This document shows, piece after piece, positions 53,364 to 62,802 of a DNA stretch of 64,000 nucleotides. The stretch lies in contig CALCOY010000063.1 of the NCBI GenBank assembly GCA_937897325.1, forward strand, positions 25,385 through 89,384. Reading direction: 5' to 3'. The translations under genes were made by a program, and so were the position numbers. How positions within the stretch are numbered: position 1 is the first letter of the stretch; each line of letters begins with the position of its first letter. Below the pieces are notes generated by a model, which was not told the DNA's origin, did not search any database, and worked only from the letters and a program-made list of their open reading frames with translations. The stretch comes from an uncultured Shimia sp. (GTDB taxonomy: Bacteria; Pseudomonadota; Alphaproteobacteria; Rhodobacterales; Rhodobacteraceae).

Positions 53364-54020
53364 TTAGGCAATCAGTCGGGCCGCAATCGCAGGAAGATCC
53401 GCGAAATCATCAAGAAGAGCATCCGGTTGCAGGGCTGCCATATCCTCGCCGGAGGGTCCGAAGGTCACGAGGACCGACGGCACGCCCGCCGCCGCAGAGG
53501 TTTTGCGGTCAGTATCGCTGTCGCCGACCAGAAGCGCACGTTTTGGGTCTGCCCCTGCCCTGCGCGCTGCCTCAAACAAGGGTTTGGGATCGGGTTTGCG
53601 GGTCGGCAGGGTGTCGGCCCCAATAAGCGCCCCGAAGGCATTCCTGACACCCAGCCGTTGAAGCAAAGCATCGGCCAAACCTTCCGGTTTGTTGGTACAA
53701 ATCGAAACGGCAAAGCCATCCGATTTCAGTGTTTCAACTGCCGCCATTGCCCCGGGATAAAGCCGGGTGTGGGTGTCTAGGGCTGCACCGTAGGCCTCAA
53801 GCAATACCGGATAATATGCGTCGATCAGGGTTGCGTCACCTTCGACGCGAGACAGACCCAGCCTCAACATAGACTTGCCACCTCGCAGCGCTGTGCCGGC
53901 ATCGTCAGGACCCAGCAAATCACCGAACCCCATATCGCGAAAGCAATGGTTGGCGGCGGCGAGAAGATCACCGCTTGTGTCCGCGAGTGTCCCGTCGAGA
54001 TCAAAAACCACTGCCCGCAT
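53364..54020 (-). CDS. gph: Phosphoglycolate phosphatase-like HAD hydrolase
   Basis: A 218-residue HAD phosphatase: motif I VFDLDGTLADT with the nucleophile Asp, a helical cap (about 15-85), motif II ICTNKP, the lysine in TRKPDPKPLF, and motif IV LLVGDSDTD. Most similar by eye to Gph, which removes 2-phosphoglycolate. ATG 54020 has GGAGGA six bases upstream. The extension to 54134 runs into the divergent promoter region shared with glmU. Confidence 0.83.
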   Translation of the reverse strand: MRAVVFDLDGTLADTSGDLLAAANHCFRDMGFGDLLGPDDAGTALRGGKSMLRLGLSRVEGDATLIDAYYPVLLEAYGAALDTHTRLYPGAMAAVETLKSDGFAVSICTNKPEGLADALLQRLGVRNAFGALIGADTLPTRKPDPKPLFEAARRAGADPKRALLVGDSDTDRKTSAAAGVPSVLVTFGPSGEDMAALQPDALLDDFADLPAIAARLIA

Positions 54021-54146
54021 CTGTCCTCCCTTCGCGTTTGTCCGCATGCCGGTGTTGCAACCCGCAACCTTCTTTGATCGCCGCGCGCCTTGCACTGTTG
54101 CGACAAGCGGATAAAACGAATTGAACGAGAACAAAAGAGACGAGAG

Positions 54147-55493
54147 ATGAGCATTTCTCTGATCATCCTGGCCGCAGGCAAAGGCACACGGATGAATTCG
54201 GACCTTCCAAAGGTTCTACACCCGATCGGCGGTGCGCCGATGCTGCACCATGCGATGCAGTCCGGAGCAGCATTGTCGCCGGACAATATTGTGATTGTCG
54301 CAGGACATGGGGCAGATCAGGTCAGAAAGTCCGCCCTTGAGTATGACGAGACTGCCCAGATCGTGCTGCAACAGGACCAGCTGGGCACCGGACATGCCGT
54401 ATACCAAGCCCGCGACACCCTGAAGGATGTCGACGGCAAGATCATTGTCCTATACGGAGATACGCCCTTCATCCGACAAGAAACGCTCGAAAAAATGGTC
54501 GCTGCCGAGAGCGATCTGGTTGTTTTGGGGTTTGAAGCGGCAGATCCAGCCAGATACGGACGGCTTATCCACGATGGCGACCGCCTTGATCGCATCGTAG
54601 AGTTCAAAGACGCTTCGGATGAAGAGCGCGCTGTAAACCTATGTAACTCTGGCGTTATGTCGGGGGATGCAAGGCTTATGCTAGACTTGGTCAAAGCACT
54701 TGGAAATGACAATGCCGCAGGCGAATACTATCTGACTGATCTGCCCGCCCTGGCCAAGGCGCGGGGGTTCACGACCTCGATCGTGATCTGTGACGAAGCT
54801 GAGACAATTGGCATAGACAGCCGCGTCGCCCTCGCCAAGGCCGAGACCATGTTTCAGACCAGCGCACGTACCGAATTGCTGGAAAATGGTGTGACATTGC
54901 AGGCCCCAGACAGCGTTTTCCTGTCGCTTGACACCCATATTGGACGCGACACGCTGATCGAACCGAATGTGATCTTCGGTCCGGGCGTGACCGTCGAAAG
55001 CGGAGCGACCATACGGGCCTTTTCGCATCTTGAAGGCTGCCACGTGGCACGCGGATCGGTCGTAGGACCCTATGCCCGTTTGCGCCCCGGTGCAGAACTG
55101 GCCGAAAACACCCGGATCGGCAACTTTGTCGAGATCAAGAACGCACAGATCAATGAAGGTGCGAAGGTCAATCATCTGTCTTACATCGGCGATGCGCATG
55201 TGGGCGAAGCCTCTAACATCGGGGCCGGTACGATCACTTGCAACTACGACGGGGTGATGAAGCATCACACGGATATCGGCGCGGGCGTCTTTGTCGGGTC
55301 GAATACCATGCTCGTGGCCCCGGTCAGTGTGGGTGACGGTGCCATGACGGCGAGCGGGTCGGTTATTACCTCGGACGTTGAACCGAACGCCTTGGCTATC
55401 GCGCGGGCACCGCAGGTAGAAAAGTCAGGTATGGCAAAGAAACTGATGGAAATGTTGCGTGCCAAGAAAGCCAGACGCAGCAGGGGGAACTGA
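54147..55493 (+). CDS. glmU: Bifunctional GlcNAc-1-phosphate uridyltransferase/glucosamine-1-phosphate acetyltransferase
   Basis: Catalyses the last two steps to UDP-GlcNAc for peptidoglycan and LPS. The 448 residues have the N-terminal LAAGKGTRMNSDLPKVLHPIGG uridyltransferase motif, GTGHAVYQA, and a C-terminal left-handed beta-helix with hexapeptide repeats (about 250-420), including HLSYIGDAHVGEASNIGAGT. ATG 54147 follows CGAGAG. glmS starts three bases after the stop. Confidence 0.96.
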   Translation: MSISLIILAAGKGTRMNSDLPKVLHPIGGAPMLHHAMQSGAALSPDNIVIVAGHGADQVRKSALEYDETAQIVLQQDQLGTGHAVYQARDTLKDVDGKIIVLYGDTPFIRQETLEKMVAAESDLVVLGFEAADPARYGRLIHDGDRLDRIVEFKDASDEERAVNLCNSGVMSGDARLMLDLVKALGNDNAAGEYYLTDLPALAKARGFTTSIVICDEAETIGIDSRVALAKAETMFQTSARTELLENGVTLQAPDSVFLSLDTHIGRDTLIEPNVIFGPGVTVESGATIRAFSHLEGCHVARGSVVGPYARLRPGAELAENTRIGNFVEIKNAQINEGAKVNHLSYIGDAHVGEASNIGAGTITCNYDGVMKHHTDIGAGVFVGSNTMLVAPVSVGDGAMTASGSVITSDVEPNALAIARAPQVEKSGMAKKLMEMLRAKKARRSRGN

Positions 55494-55496
55494 GTT

Positions 55497-57317
55497 ATGT
55501 GCGGTATAGTGGGCATTCTAGGCGATCATGAGGCGGCGCCGATCTTGGTGGAGGCGCTAAAAAGACTGGAATATCGCGGCTATGACAGTGCCGGGATAGC
55601 GACCGTGAATGACGGCCAGCTTGATCGCAGGCGGGCCGTTGGCAAGCTGGTTAACTTGTCCGACCGCCTTGTCCATCATCCCCTGCCAGGAAAAGCAGGG
55701 ATTGGGCATACCCGATGGGCCACACATGGTGCACCGACCGAGCTCAACGCCCATCCACATCAGTCCGGACCAGTTGCCGTCGTTCACAACGGGATCATCG
55801 AAAACTTCCGCGATTTGCGGGGCGAACTCGAAGCGCACGGGATCAAACCCGAAACCGAGACCGACAGCGAGACGGTGGCCCTTATGACCTATCGCTACAT
55901 GAATGAGGGGCTTTCCCCGATTGAAGCCGCGAACAAGACTGTAGATGCGCTTCACGGGGCCTTCGCATTGGCGTTTCTCTTTGACGGGCAGGAAGATCTG
56001 ATTTTCGCCGCGCGCAAGGGCTCCCCCCTCGCGATCGGACACGGGGATGGCGAGATGTTTGTTGGATCCGACGCGATCGCCCTGGCACCGCTGACCGATC
56101 GCATCACCTATCTTGAAGAGGGCGATCGTGCGGTCGTGACCCGTCAAGGGGTCCAGATCCGCGATATCAATGGCACGCTTGCCAATCGCCCGGTGACCGA
56201 GATCCAGGCCGGGGCCGCGCAGATCGACAAGGCAGGCTACAAACACTTCATGGCGAAGGAAATCGCCGAGCAGCCACAGGTCCTGTCGCAAACCATAGCA
56301 GCTTATCTGACCGGGGATGGGCACATCGCCCTGCCCGATCCCGGCATTGATTTCACAGCTTTTGATCGAATTACGATGGTGGCCTGTGGCACGGCCTATA
56401 TCGCCTGTCTGACGGCAAAGTACTGGTTTGAAAAGCTGGCGCGGATCCCGGTCGAGGTCGACGTCGCTTCGGAATTCCGGTATCGTGAACCACCTGTTCC
56501 GCCGCGCACCTTGGCGATCTTCGTCAGCCAATCAGGTGAGACAGCGGACACCCTGGCTGCTTTGCGCTACATGGCGGGCAAGGCTGGTCGCATCGTTTCA
56601 TTGGTTAATGTTCCAACATCTTCCATCGCACGGGAAAGCGATCTGGCCCTGCCCATTCACGCAGGTGTTGAGGTCGCCGTTGCCTCAACGAAGGCATTTA
56701 CATGCCAGTTGACCTTGTTTCTGCTACTGGCTCTACGCGCGGCGCACAATCGGGGCGAAATTGACAAGAGCACACTGGCCAGTCACCTCGAAGAGGTTCG
56801 AACCCTACCGGGTCTGGTGTCGTCGGGCCTTTCACAGGAGGCGGCCATCAAAGATGTCAGCCGTCTTCTAGCCGAGGCCCGAGATGTCCTGTTTCTTGGG
56901 CGCGGCATGATGTTCCCACTTGCCCTCGAAGGCGCGCTGAAACTGAAGGAAATCAGCTATATACACGCTGAAGCTTATGCTTCCGGCGAGCTAAAGCACG
57001 GACCGATCGCACTTGTGGAAAAGACGGTTCCTGTGATCGTAATGGCCCCACGTGACGCCCTTTTCGACAAAACAGTCAGCAATATGCAAGAGGTTATGGC
57101 GCGCGAAGGACAGGTCTTGCTGGTCTCGGATGCGGAGGGCATTGAGATTGCAGGCGACGGCATCTGGAGATACGTGGCGCTGCCCCCGGCGCCAGAGGTT
57201 CTTACGCCCATCCTCTATGCCATCCCTGCTCAACTTTTGGCCTATCATACGGCCGTTGCGAAAGGCACGGATGTGGATCAGCCGCGAAACCTTGCAAAGT
57301 CGGTGACGGTGGAATGA
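55497..57317 (+). CDS. glmS: Glutamine-fructose-6-phosphate aminotransferase
   Basis: Makes glucosamine-6-phosphate from fructose-6-phosphate and glutamine, supplying GlmU. The 606 residues begin MCGIVGILG with Cys as the amidotransferase nucleophile, followed by LEYRGYDSAGIA. Two SIS sugar-isomerase domains occupy about 285-600 (FVSQSGETADTLAALRYM, then LKEISYIHAEAYASGELKHG). The glmU-glmS gap is three bases, so no glmS-type riboswitch fits there. alkD overlaps in ATGA. Confidence 0.96.
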   Translation: MCGIVGILGDHEAAPILVEALKRLEYRGYDSAGIATVNDGQLDRRRAVGKLVNLSDRLVHHPLPGKAGIGHTRWATHGAPTELNAHPHQSGPVAVVHNGIIENFRDLRGELEAHGIKPETETDSETVALMTYRYMNEGLSPIEAANKTVDALHGAFALAFLFDGQEDLIFAARKGSPLAIGHGDGEMFVGSDAIALAPLTDRITYLEEGDRAVVTRQGVQIRDINGTLANRPVTEIQAGAAQIDKAGYKHFMAKEIAEQPQVLSQTIAAYLTGDGHIALPDPGIDFTAFDRITMVACGTAYIACLTAKYWFEKLARIPVEVDVASEFRYREPPVPPRTLAIFVSQSGETADTLAALRYMAGKAGRIVSLVNVPTSSIARESDLALPIHAGVEVAVASTKAFTCQLTLFLLLALRAAHNRGEIDKSTLASHLEEVRTLPGLVSSGLSQEAAIKDVSRLLAEARDVLFLGRGMMFPLALEGALKLKEISYIHAEAYASGELKHGPIALVEKTVPVIVMAPRDALFDKTVSNMQEVMAREGQVLLVSDAEGIEIAGDGIWRYVALPPAPEVLTPILYAIPAQLLAYHTAVAKGTDVDQPRNLAKSVTVE

Positions 57318-57991
57318 CACCGGAGGCGGCGCTGTTGGCGATCCGCGCGGCGGGCGATGCCACGCGCGCCAAAGGGGCCAGGGCCTATCACAAGACAGGC
57401 CGCGAATTCCTGGGCACGCCCAACCCGGTTCTCAACGAACTGGCAAAGACGTGGCGGCGATGCCTTGACGTGCCTGAACGGGTAGGTTTGGCCGACGCCC
57501 TTTGGCGCACTGACATTCACGAAGCCCGGATCGCGGCAGCAAAGCTTTTGACGCAGGCACGTCTGCGCCCCAATGACGCGCCCGCCTGGCGACTGATCTC
57601 TTCTTGGGCGCCTGATTTTGACAGTTGGGCCATTGCCGATCACGCCTGTATGGCCGGACAGAAGCGGTTGGTGGCAGACCCAAGACGGCTGGATGAGGTG
57701 GAGATCTGGACAAAATCAGACCACATGTGGCGTCGCCGCGCCGCGCTTGTCATCACCCTGCCTTGGACAAAACAGAACCACCCCAAAACTGCCGATCTTG
57801 CCATCCGGCAGCGCGTGCTCGGCTGGGCTGCCGATTATGTGGGCGATCACACATGGTTCATCCAGAAGGCAATCGCTTGGTGGCTCCGGGATCTCAGCAA
57901 ACACGACCCGTCCGCGACCCGGGATTTTCTGCAGGCACATGCAGAAAAAATGAGACCCTTCGCCCGCAAAGAGGCCGCCAGACATCTCTGA
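57314..57991 (+). CDS. AlkD-like DNA alkylation repair protein
   Basis: A 225-residue HEAT-like helical protein of the AlkC/AlkD glycosylase group that excises alkylated bases. Recognisable pieces are YHKTGREFLGTPNPVLNELAK, ALWRTDIHEARIAAAKLL, and the region DSWAIADHACMAG...WRRRAALVITLPWTK, with the tail WFIQKAIAWWLRDLSKHDP. Its ATG overlaps the glmS stop, an uncommon partner for cell-wall genes. Confidence 0.83.
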   Translation: MTPEAALLAIRAAGDATRAKGARAYHKTGREFLGTPNPVLNELAKTWRRCLDVPERVGLADALWRTDIHEARIAAAKLLTQARLRPNDAPAWRLISSWAPDFDSWAIADHACMAGQKRLVADPRRLDEVEIWTKSDHMWRRRAALVITLPWTKQNHPKTADLAIRQRVLGWAADYVGDHTWFIQKAIAWWLRDLSKHDPSATRDFLQAHAEKMRPFARKEAARHL

Positions 57992-58097
57992 CCCGAACTG
58001 TGGCAATCATGGAGTTTGAGGGGGGCAGCGTCTCTTCAAGCCCGTATGACCCGGAGGGCAGCAAACGTCAGATGCGGTCGCGGCCCGCGCCTTTGGA

Positions 58098-58541
58098 TCA
58101 ACCTTCCGCAAAGACTTCGATCTCGAGAAGATCCGTTGGTGATGCACCGATCGCCTGAATGGCCGAAAGGGAAATCCGGCTGCCGCTCGACTCAGCCCCT
58201 TCGATCGGCTGAAGCGTCACATTCGCTGACTGCCCCGTCGTGGCGTAGACAATTCGCCCGGGCCGTTCCGCCGAGACGAGAGGCGTTTTGAGCCACAGGC
58301 CCTGCTCGGACGGGCTGCCAAGCGATGCAATCGTCTGACCAAGCGAGCCCGAGTCAGGCGCGTTTTGCTCAGCCTGGGTGGGCTCTAGCGGCGTTTCCTC
58401 CACTTCGGCTGCTTCCGGTAAAACGGTCTCCGCCTCCGATATAGGCGCATCCGCGCGATCACTGCCCACACCAACCCGTTCCAGGATCGCGCACCCGCTT
58501 AAGATCAACACGACCCCAACACACATGAAAGATATTCGCAT
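58098..58541 (-). CDS. Small lipoprotein of unknown function
   Basis: A 147-residue precursor with a signal peptide MRISFMCVGVVLILSGC whose final cysteine is the lipidation site. An acidic linker (about 30-65, rich in Glu/Ala/Pro) follows, then a small beta-rich domain (LWLKTPLVSAERPGRIVYAT...LSAIQAIGASPTDLLEIEVF). I do not know the family with certainty. It is divergent from moaA with a 77-base shared upstream region. Confidence 0.72.
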   Translation of the reverse strand: MRISFMCVGVVLILSGCAILERVGVGSDRADAPISEAETVLPEAAEVEETPLEPTQAEQNAPDSGSLGQTIASLGSPSEQGLWLKTPLVSAERPGRIVYATTGQSANVTLQPIEGAESSGSRISLSAIQAIGASPTDLLEIEVFAEG

Positions 58542-58618
58542 GATCCGAAAATGCCTCTCCCAAGACTTTGGTGCAATCCCCCTTGCGAGCCTTGCTTCAG
58601 GGGCTTAGCAATTAACCT

Positions 58619-59626
58619 ATGACAGAACAGCTCGTTGATCCCTTCCAACGTGCGATCTCGTATCTGCGCGTATCGGTCACTGACCGGTGCGATTTCCGAT
58701 GCGTCTATTGCATGTCCGAAAACATGACCTTCCTGCCAAAGAAAGAGCTTCTGACGCTGGAAGAGCTTGACCGCATGTGTTCAACCTTTATTCGCCTCGG
58801 CGTGCAAAAGTTGCGGATCACGGGCGGTGAACCGCTTGTACGCCGTGACATCATGACATTCTTCCGCAGTATGGGCCGCCATCTTGAAAGCGGTGCACTG
58901 AAGGAACTGACGCTGACGACAAATGGCAGCCAGCTTGAGCGCTTTGCAGGCGATCTGGCGTCGGCTGGTGTGCGGCGCGTCAACGTGTCTCTCGACACGC
59001 TGGACGACGCCAAGTTCGCCGACATCACCCGCTGGGGGCGGTTACCCCAAGTGCTGAGGGGCATTGATGCTGCGCAAAAGGCCGGTCTGCGGGTGAAATT
59101 GAATGCGGTTGCTCTGAAAGGCTTCAACGAAAACGAATTGCCGAAAATCACCGAATGGTGTGCTGAACGAGACATGGACCTGACGTGGATCGAGGTCATG
59201 CCAATGGGTGATATCGGCAATGAAGACCGGCTTGATCAATATTGGTCCCTCAAGGATGTGCGCGCCCGCTATGAAGAACACTATACGGTCAGCGACCTTG
59301 CGGAACGGACAGGCGGACCCGCCCGCTATATCCGACTTGAGGAAACGAAGCAGAAAATCGGTTTCATCACCCCGCTCAGCCACAATTTCTGCGAAAGCTG
59401 CAACCGGGTTAGGATCACCTGTACGGGCGAGATCTATCTTTGCCTTGGTCAGGAAGACAGTGCCGATCTGCGCGCGCCCTTACGGGCACATCCACGCGAT
59501 GACGGCCCACTGGAAGATGCCATTCGCGGGGCCATCGCCCTGAAACCGAAGGGTCATGACTTCGACTATTCGCGCCAACGCCTTGACGGGCAGATGCCCC
59601 GCCACATGAGCCATACCGGCGGCTGA
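58619..59626 (+). CDS. moaA: GTP 3',8-cyclase MoaA
   Basis: Radical-SAM enzyme starting molybdenum cofactor synthesis. The 335 residues have the N-terminal cluster motif C-x3-C-x2-C in [12 protein letters not shown] and [10 protein letters not shown]. The C-terminal cluster cysteines lie in [14 protein letters not shown], and the chain ends with the conserved GG (HMSHTGG). No other moa genes are adjacent. The stop overlaps the waaA start by one base. Confidence 0.96.
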   Translation: MTEQLVDPFQRAISYLRVSVTDRCDFRCVYCMSENMTFLPKKELLTLEELDRMCSTFIRLGVQKLRITGGEPLVRRDIMTFFRSMGRHLESGALKELTLTTNGSQLERFAGDLASAGVRRVNVSLDTLDDAKFADITRWGRLPQVLRGIDAAQKAGLRVKLNAVALKGFNENELPKITEWCAERDMDLTWIEVMPMGDIGNEDRLDQYWSLKDVRARYEEHYTVSDLAERTGGPARYIRLEETKQKIGFITPLSHNFCESCNRVRITCTGEIYLCLGQEDSADLRAPLRAHPRDDGPLEDAIRGAIALKPKGHDFDYSRQRLDGQMPRHMSHTGG

Positions 59627-60879
59627 TGACGGCCCTTCTGCGGCTCTATAAGGCGGTCTCGGCCGTCGCCCTGCCCTTTGCCGCCCGACGCCAGCTTGCC
59701 CGCATCCGGGGAGCAGGCTTTTCCGCTTACCGGGCACATGAGCGCCTTGGGCATGCGACGGCCGAACGTCCATTGGGCAAGCTCATATGGTTGCATGGCG
59801 CGTCGGTCGGCGAAGCCAAGTCGACGTTGCAACTTATCCCGCGACTGATCTCGCAAGGCGCTCAGGTTGTTCTGACCTCTGGTACGGCCACGTCGGCACA
59901 GGCTGTAGCTGACCGCCTGCCCGAGGGCGTTATCCACCAATTCGCCCCGCTTGATGGCGCAGGTCCCATGCGGCGCTTCCTCGATCATTGGCGTCCGGAT
60001 CTTTGCGTTCTGATCGAATCCGAATTGTGGCCAATCTTGCTAACCCAAACGGCCGAGCGCGGCATCCCGGTCGCCCTTTTGAATGCGCGTCTGTCGGATG
60101 ACAGTGCCAAGGGCTGGAAAAGATTTCCAGGAACGGCGCAACATGTAATGCGCGGGATACGCTATGCGCATGCCCAAGACGTGCGCACCCGGAACCACCT
60201 GCGTGATCTGGGGCTTGATTTCGCGCGGCACGGTCTGAACCTGAAATCGGTGCAAGGGCCCCCGCTGATCAAGAGTGAGACGTTGCAAGCCGCACGCGAC
60301 GCAATCGGTCAACGTGCGCTTTGGGTGGCCGCCTCCACACATCCCGGAGAAGAAGAGATCGTGCTTGCGGCACATCGAATGCTGCGCAAAAGTCTCCCTG
60401 ATCTGCTTTTGATCCTTGTGCCGCGTCACCCTGAACGCGCTGACGACATCGCCAAGCTGATTGACCTGCCATTCAGTACGCGCAGCACCGGTGCACCTTT
60501 GAACGAAACGAGCGCGGTCTATCTTGCCGACACAATGGGTGAAACGGATCTTTGGTATGCGCTTTCACCAATCGTCTTTCTCGGCGGCTCGCTCACCCCC
60601 GTTGGCGGGCACACCCCTTTCGAGCCTGCGGCAGCCGGATGCGCTATCCTGCACGGCCCGCTCTATGCGAATTTCGCCGAGGTCTATCGGGCCTTTCAAA
60701 CAGCCGGGGCAAGTCTTGAGATTGAGGACACAAACAGCCTGGCAAAAGAGGTCGGTCGCCTGCTGGAGCATCCTTCCAAAGCCCAAAGCCTTGCCATGGC
60801 AGCAGAACCTCTTGCGCAAGCTGGGCTGGACGGCCTTGACCGGATCGCGTCTGATCTGTTGGGCTTGATTCATGACTGA
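59626..60879 (+). CDS. waaA: 3-deoxy-D-manno-octulosonic acid transferase
   Basis: Adds Kdo to lipid A precursor at the inner membrane. The 417 residues include an N-terminal hydrophobic anchor region, LIWLHGASVGEAKS with the catalytic glutamate, LIESELWPILL, VPRHPERADDI, and the GT-B sugar-nucleotide site FLGGSLTPVGGHTPFEPAAAG. It is coupled to moaA and overlaps the next glycosyltransferase by eight bases. Whether it adds one or two Kdo units cannot be told. Confidence 0.94.
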   Translation: MTALLRLYKAVSAVALPFAARRQLARIRGAGFSAYRAHERLGHATAERPLGKLIWLHGASVGEAKSTLQLIPRLISQGAQVVLTSGTATSAQAVADRLPEGVIHQFAPLDGAGPMRRFLDHWRPDLCVLIESELWPILLTQTAERGIPVALLNARLSDDSAKGWKRFPGTAQHVMRGIRYAHAQDVRTRNHLRDLGLDFARHGLNLKSVQGPPLIKSETLQAARDAIGQRALWVAASTHPGEEEIVLAAHRMLRKSLPDLLLILVPRHPERADDIAKLIDLPFSTRSTGAPLNETSAVYLADTMGETDLWYALSPIVFLGGSLTPVGGHTPFEPAAAGCAILHGPLYANFAEVYRAFQTAGASLEIEDTNSLAKEVGRLLEHPSKAQSLAMAAEPLAQAGLDGLDRIASDLLGLIHD

Positions 60880-61918
60880 CTTGCGCAATATTCGCGTGAT
60901 CGCCCCCAATTTCAAACGGCGCTTGTCAGGCGTTACGGCGACAGTCATTCGACTGGTACCTCTGCAGGCTCAAAAGATCGCCATCTGCGCCTGCGCACCC
61001 GAAATGCCGGACCACGTGCCAAACGTACATTGGTTGCGCCTTTTGACGATGTCGCGAGGCGTCCGCGTGTGGCACGCCCGCCGCAATGTCGAGATGATCG
61101 CTGGTCTGGCGCTCAAAAGGATATTGGGCAAAAAACTCAAACTGCTTTTCACATCCGCGTCCCAGCGACATCACACGGGACTGACCAAGTGGCTCATCGC
61201 GCAGATGGACGACATCATTGCAACATCGGCAAAAAGTGCGGCCTATCTTGACCGTCCCTCCCATGTCATTCACCACGGGATCGATTGTGACACGTTCCGA
61301 CCCGCAGAGGACAAGACCAAGCTGCGGGACGATCTGGATCTTCCAGGTGGTTTGCTCATCGGCTGTTTCGGGCGCATCAGGGCATCGAAGGGCACAGACA
61401 TCTTTGTGGATGCCATGCTGCATCTCTTGCCCGCCATCCCTGATGCCAAGGCCCTGATCATGGGCCGTGCCACCGAGAAAGATCAGCGCTTCCTCGCCGA
61501 TCTGCAAGCAAAAATCCATGAAGCCGACCTGCAAGACCGCATTCGCTTTCTGGCAGAAGTGCCCGTCTGGGAAACGCCGCAATTCTATCGGGCGCTCGAT
61601 CTCTACGTCGCACCACAAAGGTGGGAAGGCTTCGGCCTCACTCCATTGGAGGCAATGGCCTGCGGCGTTCCTGTTATCGCCACACGCGTGGGCGCCTTCG
61701 ATGAACTGATCGTGGACGGAAAGACCGGAGCGCTCGTACCGCCGAAAGATGTCAAGTCCATGGTTGCCGCGATCCAAGTTGTGCTGTCCGACAAATCAAA
61801 ACTGCATGCCTGGTCGATCGCCGCCCGTAACCATATGGACACCCATTTCCGCATTGAAGGTGAGGCCAATGCATTGATCCGCATCTACGAAGATCTGTTG
61901 GGTCTTTCACCGTCCTGA
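60872..61918 (+). CDS. LPS core glycosyltransferase, LpcC-like
   Basis: A 348-residue GT4-type glycosyltransferase. The N-terminal IRVIAPNFKRRLSGVTATVIRLVP resembles Rhizobium LpcC, a mannosyltransferase acting on Kdo2-lipid A, and its position directly after waaA agrees. The C-terminal GT-B half has GCFGRIRASKGTDIF, PQRWEGFGLTPLEAMACGVPVIAT and the E-x7-E donor-site pattern. The sugar specificity is inferred. Confidence 0.83.
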   Translation: MTDLRNIRVIAPNFKRRLSGVTATVIRLVPLQAQKIAICACAPEMPDHVPNVHWLRLLTMSRGVRVWHARRNVEMIAGLALKRILGKKLKLLFTSASQRHHTGLTKWLIAQMDDIIATSAKSAAYLDRPSHVIHHGIDCDTFRPAEDKTKLRDDLDLPGGLLIGCFGRIRASKGTDIFVDAMLHLLPAIPDAKALIMGRATEKDQRFLADLQAKIHEADLQDRIRFLAEVPVWETPQFYRALDLYVAPQRWEGFGLTPLEAMACGVPVIATRVGAFDELIVDGKTGALVPPKDVKSMVAAIQVVLSDKSKLHAWSIAARNHMDTHFRIEGEANALIRIYEDLLGLSPS

Positions 61919-61951
61919 GGGTCCCCTGACTTGCTCTTGGTGATCCACTTC

Positions 61952-61975
61952 AAAAGCGCTCCCGGATGGGAGCGC
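61952..61975 (-). terminator. Terminator downstream of the dusA-dioxygenase pair
   Basis: GCGCTCCC-N4-GGGAGCGC is a perfect 8-bp stem (61956-61975). On the minus strand it is followed by TTTT, ending transcripts of the oxygenase gene. A weaker hairpin with T-run on the plus strand (61988-62007) may serve the glycosyltransferase. Confidence 0.75.
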
Positions 61976-62016
61976 AAAACATCATGTGCGCCGCAGGCGC
62001 TCCTTTTGGCAGAAAT

Positions 62017-62802
62017 TCAAGCCAGCTGAAGCCAGGTCGCCACATCCGGGGTCGTCGGCCGGAAGTAGGCAACGATCCGTGCTCCGTGCCCCCCCGCCCA
62101 AGGCGCCACGCCGTGCAAAAGCATCGGATGTAACAGCACCGCCTCCCCGGGCTCCAGGGGCACTTTCCGACGCGGGCAGGTCTCAAAGCAGATCTTGCGG
62201 GCAGCAACATAGGCCTCAGTCACGTCCACCTCGGCAAGCGGTCCGATTGAATTTGAAAGCGCCTCTTGGAACGCCCCAGACATCACCGCATGGCTGCCTT
62301 CCCAGACCGTCAGTGGGGCCGATCCGGCCTGCAAGCCGATGCCCAAGATGAACAGATGCGGCTCTTTCACGAACCGCCGTTTCGGCGTCCCCACACCCAG
62401 AACGCCGTCCACATGCGCCGCGAAGCGAACCCGTCGATATCCGAAGGCCGCATCTGTCTCTCCCTCGCGGGGTCGCGGATAGCCGGGAAAAACACCCGAC
62501 ACCTGCGCCGGATGCAGATCGGGCCAGCCAAATCGATCGCGCGCGGCCTTCACCGCCGCTCCGGATAACGCTTCAGAGCCGCCAACGGCCCCCCTCACGT
62601 CATTCGACAAGGCGTCCAAACCCACAAACCAGGTCTCTTCGCACACATACCAACTGGCATTCGCAGGATCATGCATCGCATGCAATGCTGCCGGATGCGC
62701 GTGCGACACCCACACCGTTGTTGCCGCCTCTGCTGGAAACCAAGCCCAACCCGATTGTTCAAAATCAGTGTTGGACGGTATGTACGTCGGGCCGCTGGTC
62801 AA
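62017..62802 (-). CDS. Phytanoyl-CoA dioxygenase-like Fe(II)/2-oxoglutarate oxygenase
   Basis: A 261-residue putative oxygenase. An H-x-D pair occurs in RFAAHVDGVLG. A distal histidine is in LHPMLLHGVAPW, followed by an arginine in GARIVAYFRP. This is the metal and 2-oxoglutarate ligand layout of PhyH-like enzymes. WEGSHAVMSGAFQ is also typical. The only start giving a full N-terminus is a TTG overlapping the dusA stop in TTGA, so it is probably translationally coupled to dusA. Substrate is unknown. Confidence 0.78.
   Translation of the reverse strand: MTSGPTYIPSNTDFEQSGWAWFPAEAATTVWVSHAHPAALHAMHDPANASWYVCEETWFVGLDALSNDVRGAVGGSEALSGAAVKAARDRFGWPDLHPAQVSGVFPGYPRPREGETDAAFGYRRVRFAAHVDGVLGVGTPKRRFVKEPHLFILGIGLQAGSAPLTVWEGSHAVMSGAFQEALSNSIGPLAEVDVTEAYVAARKICFETCPRRKVPLEPGEAVLLHPMLLHGVAPWAGGHGARIVAYFRPTTPDVATWLQLA

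Noticed and set aside
55494..55496. glmS riboswitch-ribozyme
   Set aside because: Only three bases separate glmU and glmS, so there is no room for the element, which is in any case typical of Firmicutes.
56795..56810. tRNA-like GGTTCGAACC text in glmS
   Set aside because: Lies within a conserved coding region and has no flanking cloverleaf.
61988..62007. Terminator for the LpcC-like gene
   Set aside because: The stem is only five base pairs and the T-run is interrupted by CC; kept only as a remark, not as a feature.
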